5,337 nucleotides of DNA from an uncultured Austwickia sp. (GTDB taxonomy: Bacteria; Actinomycetota; Actinomycetes; Actinomycetales; Dermatophilaceae): assembly GCA_934678955.1 (NCBI GenBank), contig CAKUSI010000278.1:1-5337 (forward strand), read 5' to 3'. The notes beneath the pieces were generated by a model, which did not search any database, was not told the origin of the DNA, and saw nothing but the letters and a program-made list of their open reading frames with translations. A program made the translations under genes and the position numbers. Positions 1 to 5,337 of this stretch are shown here, one piece after another. Each line of letters begins with the position of its first letter. Position 1 is the stretch's first letter.

Positions 1-504
1 GCCGTGCGCGGCGACGTCGACTCGCCCCACGTCCTGCTGCTCGGCACCCTCACGAATCGTGCCGGCCAGACGGTGGCGGCTTCCTGGATCCAGGTGGAGT
101 TCCCCGACCCGGACTCCCCGACATTCGCCATGGCCCACACGCACGCCTCGGCGGCCGACATGCTCGCCGAGGTCGGGGTGGGTGCGCTGCTGACCAACCC
201 CGGCCCCGTCGCCGACACCGAGCGCCTCACCGCGCTCATCCCCGCTGCGGTCGCGCGGGCCGAAGACGCGCTCGATCTGATGTTCTCCGCCTCCGAGGGC
301 GAGACCCGCGCCCGCGTCGACCGGTGGGCGCAACGCGTGCATCGGTGGGCCGAGGAGGCGGACGCCCTCATCCAGCGCAGCGAGCTCAAGGCCCGCCGCG
401 TGAGCGTGGAGGAGGAGCGACGCCTGGCCGACGAGCGCCTCCCCGAGCGACGCCACATGCGACCCCTGCTCGTCGTTGTCCCGAGAAGCCACCCGGTCCT
501 ATGA
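1..504 (+). CDS. drmD: C-terminal part of a probable DISARM class 1 SNF2-like helicase (DrmD)
   Basis: The frame is open from the first base and stops at TGA 502-504, so this is the last 167 residues of a gene that begins upstream. The GTG at position 4 is only the first possible start codon inside the window. No helicase motifs (Walker A, DEAH, motif VI) are in this part. What is visible is a mixed alpha/beta stretch (VLLLGTLTNRAG, then SWIQVEF), followed by a charged, helix-rich region (EETRARVDRW-like, then WAEEADALIQRSELKARR) and a conserved-looking end, RRHMRPLLVVVP. From memory this tail resembles DrmD-type helicases, which are encoded just upstream of a large adenine methyltransferase in class 1 DISARM; the gene at 1301 fits that partner. 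The last six residues (RSHPVL) lie in or next to a tandem repeat, so the native C-terminus may have been altered. The helicase assignment rests mostly on context plus recalled tail similarity. Another defence-island helicase, such as a BREX-type one, is the main alternative. Confidence 0.6.
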   Translation, partial: AVRGDVDSPHVLLLGTLTNRAGQTVAASWIQVEFPDPDSPTFAMAHTHASAADMLAEVGVGALLTNPGPVADTERLTALIPAAVARAEDALDLMFSASEGETRARVDRWAQRVHRWAEEADALIQRSELKARRVSVEEERRLADERLPERRHMRPLLVVVPRSHPVL

Positions 505-556
505 CGCGCCCATCGTCGAAGAAGCCACCCGGTCCCATGACGCGCTCATCGTCGAA
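485..556. repeat. Imperfect tandem repeat, two 36-bp units
   Basis: Unit 1 is 485-520 and unit 2 is 521-556. They abut exactly and match at 34 of 36 positions, with T/C at 500 versus 536 and C/T at 510 versus 546. Each unit carries CCACCCGGTCC, then ATGACGCG, then CATCGTCGAA. The drmD stop TGA (502-504) lies in unit 1, and the same TGA recurs in phase in unit 2 (538-540). The unit length is a multiple of three, so all frames are kept. In the frame beginning at 485 the units read as a 12-residue repeat (EATRSYDAPIVE, then EATRSHDALIVE) and continue open to a TGA at 629-631. Confidence 0.9.
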
Positions 557-581
557 CTCGACCGAGCGGGCAGCCGGGCCG

Positions 582-601
582 GCACCGCCATGTCCCGGTG
601 C
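582..601. terminator. Weak hairpin between convergent drmD and vapC
   Basis: GCACCG at 582-587 pairs perfectly with CGGTGC at 596-601 across an 8-nt loop. It sits in the 107-bp gap between the drmD stop and the vapC stop, where a bidirectional terminator would be expected. No T-tract follows on either strand and the stem is only 6 bp, so it does not meet the usual intrinsic-terminator criteria. In DNA this GC-rich such stems arise easily by chance. Confidence 0.2.
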
Positions 602-611
602 ACCGTCGCGC

Positions 612-1016
612 TCAGAGGGTCAGCGTGGTGACGTATCGATCAGCGACGGTGGCCAGCCCGCGGTCCCGGGTGATGAGCGGCGAGCTCAATCCCTCCGTGA
701 GAGCCACGTAACCGGCGTCGTAGGTCGTGAGGTTGTCGGCCAGTTGCAGGCACCGGTGTCTGGACGCATGGTCGAGCGGCCACCGAGTGATGGCCAGATC
801 GGCGTAATCGCGGAGGGCGTCTACGGCGCGGGGACGGCTGATGTGCTGGCCCAGGACGAGTCCCCGCAGCGCGTGGACCACCTCGACGTCCAGGTGCGCC
901 GGTGCATGCCACGGGCTGTTGGGCAGCGCCAGCGCCAGGCCGGGGTCCGGGCCCACGAGCAGATCGACCACCACGGACGCGTCGACGACGACCAGATCGT
1001 CGTTGGCGCTCCTCAC
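612..1016 (-). CDS. vapC: VapC-type PIN-domain ribonuclease toxin
   Basis: This 134-residue protein has the size and layout of VapC toxins, Mg/Mn-dependent endoribonucleases that cleave tRNA or rRNA when their antitoxin is degraded. All four acidic residues expected in a PIN active site are visible: Asp12 in VVVDASVVVDLL, Glu45 in HLDVEVVHALR, Asp100 in TTYDAGYVAL, and Asp118 in LITRDRGLA. The active site therefore looks intact rather than decayed. The start is GTG (complement of 1014-1016), which shares GTGA with the vapB stop; this 4-nt overlap implies translational coupling, and I see no clear Shine-Dalgarno. The gene ends at TGA (complement of 612-614), convergent with drmD and 107 bp from its stop. 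The PIN family call is firm. The RNA target cannot be read from the sequence, and whether it acts in phage defence is unknown. Confidence 0.93.
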   Translation of the reverse strand: MRSANDDLVVVDASVVVDLLVGPDPGLALALPNSPWHAPAHLDVEVVHALRGLVLGQHISRPRAVDALRDYADLAITRWPLDHASRHRCLQLADNLTTYDAGYVALTEGLSSPLITRDRGLATVADRYVTTLTL

Positions 1017-1255
1017 GAGCGCTCGCGCCCCGCTCGGATCAGGTCGACCGACGAGATGTCGGAGCGTTCAGAGCGCGCCGCAATGCGAGCGAGGACCTCT
1101 CGACGGGTGGGGGTCGAGGCCTCGCGGCTCAACAGTCGCACCAAGTACGCGTTGAGCGACAGGCCCTCGGCTGCTGCCGCCGCCTTGAGCCGGTCACGTA
1201 CCTCTTTTTCGACGTCTCTGACCTGCACGAGAACTCCCATACATACATTCTGCAT
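1013..1255 (-). CDS. vapB: VapB/FitA-like ribbon-helix-helix antitoxin
   Basis: This 80-residue protein (75 if translation starts at the second ATG, complement of 1238-1240) lies directly upstream of vapC and overlaps it by 4 nt, the usual antitoxin-first order. Residues 8-13 (VLVQVR) form the predicted DNA-binding beta strand. Helix 1 spans about 16-29 (EKEVRDRLKAAAAA) and helix 2 about 33-44 (SLNAYLVRLLSR), giving the Arc/FitA ribbon-helix-helix fold. The tail from about 50 (TRREVLARIAARS, then DLIRAGRE) matches the toxin-wrapping segment of VapB proteins. Such antitoxins bind VapC and repress their own promoter. Start choice is open: the first ATG has a GGATAGG sequence (1261-1267, minus strand) with 5-nt spacing, whereas the second gives the more typical MGVLVQVRDV beginning but lacks a Shine-Dalgarno. 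Confidence 0.88.
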   Translation of the reverse strand: MQNVCMGVLVQVRDVEKEVRDRLKAAAAAEGLSLNAYLVRLLSREASTPTRREVLARIAARSERSDISSVDLIRAGRERS

Positions 1256-1300
1256 AGAAGCCTATCCGAGTTGCAATGAGCGCTGCCCAGGAGGTGCGCC
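1241..1300. promoter_or_regulatory. Divergent vapB / methyltransferase control region with candidate operator
   Basis: The two divergent starts are 45 bp apart (vapB at 1255) or 60 bp apart (vapB at 1240). The segment 1239-1277 is clearly AT-richer than its surroundings, as expected of a promoter. An imperfect palindrome, ATACATTCTGCAT at 1243-1255 (arms ATACA and TGCAT, matching at 4 of 5 positions around TTC), is a candidate ribbon-helix-helix operator next to the vapB start. On the minus strand TATGCA (1251-1256) is a possible -10 element, but I find no good -35 at normal spacing. No convincing sigma-70 pair was found on the plus strand for the methyltransferase. The regulatory role is inferred from layout and composition. 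Confidence 0.4.
1289..1294 (+). promoter_or_regulatory. Strong Shine-Dalgarno that fixes the methyltransferase start
   Basis: A perfect AGGAGG ends 6 nt before GTG 1301, which is near-ideal spacing. It favours GTG 1301 over the in-frame GTG at 1307 (12-nt spacing), and over the ATG at 1276, which is in another frame. It also shows that this gene does not depend on translational coupling to drmD. Confidence 0.85.
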
Positions 1301-4300
1301 GTGCCGGTGAGCGACGCGCTCGTCGTGGGCGAGGACTGGATCAGCGAGCACTACTTCACCACCGACGCCACGCGAGAGTCGTTCCAGGGGCGCGTCATCG
1401 AGCGCCGCAAGACGTGGGACGCGGAGGCAGGCAACGAGGTCGCGACCACCCGCAGCGGGTTCGTCGCGGCACGCGGCGACCTGGAGAAACGCCTCGTCGC
1501 GATCTCGGAGGCGATCGTGGCCGACGGCGACGAGACGGGCGCCGCTGGCCCGGCAACCCGCTGGCCCCTCACCGACGACCAGCGCGCCGCCGTCGATGAG
1601 CTGTACGACGTCCTTCTCGGGGTCCTCGGCTACCGGACGCGCGAGTTCACCCTGCGCGACGAGGGCCCGATCACCTGGGTGGCGCCGCCGTCGATGCCCG
1701 ACAACCCGCCGCTGGCGATCCTGCGCGCCCGGCCGCAGGCGACGATCGAGGACCTCGTCGCCAAGAAGGCCCCGACTCTCCTCACTCCCTGGGAGCGCGA
1801 CGACGACGCGACGGGTGATCCCGTCAGCTCCACCGCGGCGGCCCTGTCGGCGTTGATGACCGACGCCGACGGCCCGGCGTTCGCGCTCGTCCTCGCCGGG
1901 CGCTGGTGCCTCGTGGCGGAGAAGGAGCGCTGGCCGGAGGGTCGCTGGCTGGCGGTGGACCTCCAACTGGTGTGCGAGCGCAACGACGCCAAGCGCGGCG
2001 GGGAGATCGATCGTGCGCTGACGTGCCTGGACGCGGCGTCGCTGGCGCCGGACGCTTCGGGGACCACGTGGTGGCGCGAGACGCTCGACGACTCGGTCAA
2101 GCACACCGTCGGGGTGAGCAAGGACCTGCAGGAGGGCGTGCGGCTCTCCATCGAGATCCTCGCCAACGAGGTCCTACGGCGCCGCGCGGCGCAGGGGCTC
2201 GATCCGTTGCCGGCCGATCAGGCGCAGCCTTTGGCGAAGCAGTGCCTGCGCTACCTTTACCGGATCCTGTTCCTCCTCTACGCGGAGGCGTCGCCCGAGC
2301 TGGGCGTGCTGCCGGTGGGTGCACAGGAGTACGACGCCGGCTACGGCCTCGACCGTCTCCGCGACCTTGCTCTGACCGAGATCCACTCGGAGCGGTCGCG
2401 GGCGGGCACGCACCTGTACGAGTCCCTGCAACGGCTGTTCGTCCTGGTCGACCAGGGGCACACCCCGACTGGGGATGAGGACCTGCCGGAGGGGCTGGAG
2501 TTCCAGGGGCTGCGGGCCGACCTGTTCCGTCCGGAGGCGACCGCGCTCCTCGACGAGACCAAGCTCGGCAACGAGTCGCTGCTGCAGGTGTTGCGCAAGC
2601 TGCTGCTGAGCAAGGAGTCGGCCAAGCAGCAGCGCGGGTTCATCTCGTACGTGGAGCTGGGCATCAACCAGCTGGGCGCCGTGTACGAGGGGCTCATGTC
2701 ATACACGGGGTCGTTCGCGACCGAAGACCTCTTTGAGGTGGCGAAGAACGGCGATGACTCGAAGGGGTCGTGGGTGGTGCCGGTGCACCGGTCGGATCAC
2801 CTCGATGCCAAGGACTTCGTGCGGGTGCGCAACGAGGACACGGGCGAGGACGTGCCGGTGATCCACCGGAAGGGCACGTTCGTGTTCCGTCTGTCGGGGC
2901 GGGACCGGCAGCGGTCGGCCTCGTACTACACCCCGGAGGTGCTGACGCGCTTCACCGTGCAGCAGGCGCTCGAGGAGCTGCTCGACCAGGACGGCACGAG
3001 CACGTCGGCGGCGAAGATCCTGCAGCTGACGGTGTGCGAGCCGGCGCTCGGCTCGGGGGCGTTCGCGATCGAGGCCGTACGGCAGCTCGCGGAGGAGTAC
3101 CTGTCGCGCCGCGAGGAGGAGCTGGGGGAGAAGGTCGACCCGGACGAGCGGCCGCGCGAGATCCAGAAGGTGAAGGCGCACATCGCGCTGCACCAGGTGT
3201 ACGGGGTGGACCTCAACGCCACCGCCGTGGAGCTGGCGGAGGTGTCGTTGTGGCTCGACACGATGGTGGCCGGGCTGGCGGCGCCGTGGTTCGGGCTGCG
3301 GTTGAAGCGCGGCAACTCGTTGGTCGGGGCGCGGCACGCGCTGTACGGGCCCGCGCAGCTGGCCAAACGCGCCTGGTTGACGACCCCGCCGAAGGACCGG
3401 CCGTTGTCGGAGCTGGCGGACGCCGTCGACGAGGGCCGTGAGCCGGACCTGAACGGCGACATCCACCACTTCCTGCTCCCGGCGCAGGGCTGGGGCGCGG
3501 CGGTCGAGGTGCCGAAGGCGGTGCGCGACCTGTTGCCCGCGGATCGGCTGAAGACGCTGAGGACTTGGCGCACGGGGATCCGCAAGGCGCCGAGCAAGGC
3601 GCAGGTGAAGCAGCTGCAAGCGCTAGCCGTGCGGGTGGAGACGCTGTGGGGCTTGGCGCTGCGGCGGCTACGGATCGCGGAGGCGGAGTCCGGCCGTGCG
3701 ATCGACCTGTGGGGTCACGAGGGGAAGCCCGTCGCGAGCAGGGTGACGCGCGAGGAGATCGAGGCCTCGATTGCCGATCCGAACGGCGCCTATCGCCGGC
3801 TGCGGACGCTGATGGACGCGTGGTGCGCGCTCTGGTACTGGCCGCTAACCGAGTTCTCGGTCGCCCCGCCGACGCTGGACGAGTGGCTGGATTCGTGCCA
3901 AATGATCCTGGGCGTGCCGGATCTCGCGAAGAACCGACGGCAGGCTGAATCCTTCGCGTCGGTCGGAGCCTGGGAGGAGCTGAACCAGGCCGAACAGTTG
4001 GACCTGGACTTCGCCGGCGCTCAGCCGATGGAGCGGGTCCGGGACAAGCATCCGTGGCTCGGTGTCTGCGACCGCGTGACGCAGGAACAGGGCTTCTTCC
4101 ACTGGGAACTCGACTTCGCGACAGTCTTCGCTCGGGGCGGATTCGACCTTCAGGTAGGAAACCCACCCTGGGTGCGACCAGACGTCAACATCGAAGAGTT
4201 GTACGCGGAAGGCGACCCCTGGTGGTCCCTAACGCTGAAACCGTCAGAAGTGGAGAAGGTCGACCATCGAAAGCGAACCCTGAGCGTGCCTGGAATCTGG

Positions 4301-5337
4301 CGCACGGTCATTGAGGGCAGCACCGAGACCGCCGTGCTTGCCGAGGTGCTCGGCGACCAGACGATGTATCCGGTTCTTTCAGGTCGACCAGACCTCTATC
4401 GAGTGTTCATGGCGCAGGTGTGGAAGCATGCGGCGCCGACGGGAACCTCAGGTCTAATCCACCTGGAGACGCACTTCACGGACGACCAGGCCACCTCACT
4501 CCGCCGCGAGACCTACCGGAGGCTCCGTCGACACTGGCAGTTCATTAATGAGATGGGCATATTCGAGATCCAGAACCAGAAGCGATTCGGAGTCAACGTC
4601 TACGGGGGGTCTCAGGATCCGAATTTCCTCACATCGTCATCCCTCTACCATCCCGATACGGTGATCCGGTCCATGGTGCACGACGGCTCGGGTGAGGAGC
4701 CAGGCTTCAAGGACCTGGAGGGCAGCTGGGATCTTCGCCCTCATGCAGGACGCATCACGAGGGTCGACTGCGACACCCTGAGACTCTGGCAGGAGGTGTT
4801 CGGTGAGGACACCTGGTCCTCGACGCCGATGCTCTATGCGGTCAACGACTCGGCCGCGCGCACGCTCGGTGCGATGTCGCAGGCGCCCCGGATCGGCGAT
4901 CTGGCTTTGGAGTTTTCGAGCGGCTGGAACGAGACCACTGATCGGGAAAAGGGGCGCTTCATCACGGCTTGGGGCGAAGCCGAGTGGCGGGATGCGATCC
5001 TGCAGGGGACGCACCTGTACGTCTCAACACCTTTGTACAAGTCACCAAACCCGACGATGCGCACCCACCGTGACTGGTCGGCAACGGACTTCGAGGCGTT
5101 TGCGTCTGACGCCTCGCCGGTGACGTCGTACAAGCCTGCGGGGGACCGGTACACGTACGATGCGAGTTACACCCACTGGGGTGACGACCGCACCCCCGCC
5201 CGCGACCACTACCGCGTCGCCTGGCGCCGGATGGCTGCCAACACAGGCGAGCGAACCCTGATCCCGGCCCTCATCCCACCTGGCGCCGCCCACGTGGACG
5301 GGGTCTTCTCCGCAGCTGCACGGGACCCCAGAACAAC
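1301..5337 (+). CDS. drmMI: Large Eco57I/DrmMI-type adenine-N6 DNA methyltransferase, 3' end beyond window
   Basis: I read this frame in full: 1345 codons from GTG 1301 with no stop, running off the window edge. It should methylate adenine-N6 in DNA using S-adenosylmethionine; in class 1 DISARM, DrmMI marks host DNA as self. The N-terminal part (about 1-440) contains a helical segment RYLYRILFLLYAEA at 317-330, shared with PglX and type IIG enzymes. Next come ISYVELGINQLGAVYEGL (448-465), ASYYTPEVL (540-548, motif X), PALGSGAF (581-588, motif I, SAM binding), YGVDLN (634-639, motif II), GNSL (671-674), and the catalytic NPPW at 954-957 (motif IV, preceded by FDLQVG). The stretch GERTLIPALIPP near 1316-1327 is typical of the C-terminal target-recognition part. 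No clear nuclease motif is visible. The Shine-Dalgarno at 1289-1294 sets the start. The methyltransferase call is firm. DrmMI rather than PglX or a stand-alone type IIG enzyme rests on recalled similarity and the upstream helicase tail. Codon use shifts after about 4080. Confidence 0.85.
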   Translation, partial: MPVSDALVVGEDWISEHYFTTDATRESFQGRVIERRKTWDAEAGNEVATTRSGFVAARGDLEKRLVAISEAIVADGDETGAAGPATRWPLTDDQRAAVDELYDVLLGVLGYRTREFTLRDEGPITWVAPPSMPDNPPLAILRARPQATIEDLVAKKAPTLLTPWERDDDATGDPVSSTAAALSALMTDADGPAFALVLAGRWCLVAEKERWPEGRWLAVDLQLVCERNDAKRGGEIDRALTCLDAASLAPDASGTTWWRETLDDSVKHTVGVSKDLQEGVRLSIEILANEVLRRRAAQGLDPLPADQAQPLAKQCLRYLYRILFLLYAEASPELGVLPVGAQEYDAGYGLDRLRDLALTEIHSERSRAGTHLYESLQRLFVLVDQGHTPTGDEDLPEGLEFQGLRADLFRPEATALLDETKLGNESLLQVLRKLLLSKESAKQQRGFISYVELGINQLGAVYEGLMSYTGSFATEDLFEVAKNGDDSKGSWVVPVHRSDHLDAKDFVRVRNEDTGEDVPVIHRKGTFVFRLSGRDRQRSASYYTPEVLTRFTVQQALEELLDQDGTSTSAAKILQLTVCEPALGSGAFAIEAVRQLAEEYLSRREEELGEKVDPDERPREIQKVKAHIALHQVYGVDLNATAVELAEVSLWLDTMVAGLAAPWFGLRLKRGNSLVGARHALYGPAQLAKRAWLTTPPKDRPLSELADAVDEGREPDLNGDIHHFLLPAQGWGAAVEVPKAVRDLLPADRLKTLRTWRTGIRKAPSKAQVKQLQALAVRVETLWGLALRRLRIAEAESGRAIDLWGHEGKPVASRVTREEIEASIADPNGAYRRLRTLMDAWCALWYWPLTEFSVAPPTLDEWLDSCQMILGVPDLAKNRRQAESFASVGAWEELNQAEQLDLDFAGAQPMERVRDKHPWLGVCDRVTQEQGFFHWELDFATVFARGGFDLQVGNPPWVRPDVNIEELYAEGDPWWSLTLKPSEVEKVDHRKRTLSVPGIWRTVIEGSTETAVLAEVLGDQTMYPVLSGRPDLYRVFMAQVWKHAAPTGTSGLIHLETHFTDDQATSLRRETYRRLRRHWQFINEMGIFEIQNQKRFGVNVYGGSQDPNFLTSSSLYHPDTVIRSMVHDGSGEEPGFKDLEGSWDLRPHAGRITRVDCDTLRLWQEVFGEDTWSSTPMLYAVNDSAARTLGAMSQAPRIGDLALEFSSGWNETTDREKGRFITAWGEAEWRDAILQGTHLYVSTPLYKSPNPTMRTHRDWSATDFEAFASDASPVTSYKPAGDRYTYDASYTHWGDDRTPARDHYRVAWRRMAANTGERTLIPALIPPGAAHVDGVFSAAARDPRT

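Noticed and set aside
485..556. CRISPR-like repeat
   Set aside because: The 36-bp unit length is suggestive, but the two copies abut with no spacer and there are only two, so this is a tandem duplication.
485..631. Plus-strand open frame reading EATRSYDAPIVE... to TGA at 629-631, as a separate small gene
   Set aside because: It has no suitable start codon or Shine-Dalgarno and overlaps the vapC end. It is treated as a possible remnant in the findings, not as a gene.
505..1300. Insertion-sequence or transposon ends around vapBC
   Set aside because: I looked for matching inverted ends or a clean target duplication at both sides and found none beyond the weak GACGCGCTC similarity. No transposase or integrase is present.
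324..1310. 328-codon plus-strand open frame
   Set aside because: It runs antisense through vapB and vapC and overlaps the end of drmD. Its product is low-complexity (Arg, Pro, Ser, Gly rich) with no recognisable domain. It is a GC-rich shadow of genuine genes.
1276..1599. ATG 1276 as the start of the gene after vapB
   Set aside because: It is in a different frame from the methyltransferase, lacks a Shine-Dalgarno, and its product is Arg-rich without a domain. GTG 1301 with AGGAGG is much better supported.
1262..4166. Long minus-strand open frames (1262-2104, 1630-2166, 2699-3619, 2926-3597, 3213-4166)
   Set aside because: All lie antisense to the methyltransferase frame, whose motifs prove it is coding. 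Their translations are Arg/Pro/His-rich with no domain signal, typical of antisense frames in high-GC DNA.

Overview
The window is GC-rich bacterial DNA, roughly two thirds GC or more by eye. It shows strong G/C preference at third codon positions, GTG starts on two of the genes, and a VapB/VapC pair of actinobacterial style. An actinomycete is the best guess; nothing here fixes the genus.

Layout: (1) Positions 1-504 (+) hold the last 167 codons of a gene that starts upstream. Its tail resembles the C-terminus of the SNF2-like helicase DrmD of class 1 DISARM phage-defence systems. (2) Positions 485-611 hold an imperfect 2 x 36 bp tandem repeat covering the drmD stop codon, plus a short hairpin. 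(3) Positions 612-1255 (-) hold a complete type II toxin-antitoxin operon, vapB then vapC, with a 4-nt overlap. (4) Positions 1256-1300 form a 45-bp divergent intergenic region. (5) From 1301 to the window end (+) runs one uninterrupted frame of at least 1345 codons. It encodes a large Eco57I/DrmMI-type adenine-N6 DNA methyltransferase with the motifs YYTP, PALGSGAF, YGVDLN and NPPW, and its stop codon lies beyond the window.

Interpretation: a helicase tail followed by this large methyltransferase on the same strand fits the drmD-drmMI start of a class 1 DISARM locus. The expected drmA, drmB and drmC genes would lie downstream and cannot be seen. The unusual point is that the two genes are not adjacent. 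A complete, opposite-strand vapBC module sits exactly at their junction, convergent with drmD and divergent from drmMI. The methyltransferase therefore starts 45-60 bp from the antitoxin start and has its own strong Shine-Dalgarno. VapB/VapBC autoregulation could thus also affect methyltransferase transcription, which would link a toxin-antitoxin switch to a defence methylase. This is inference from layout and needs testing.

The methyltransferase was read codon by codon from 1301 to 5337 with no in-frame stop. From about 4080 onward its codon use shifts visibly toward A-ending codons, suggesting a mosaic gene with a separately acquired target-recognition half.
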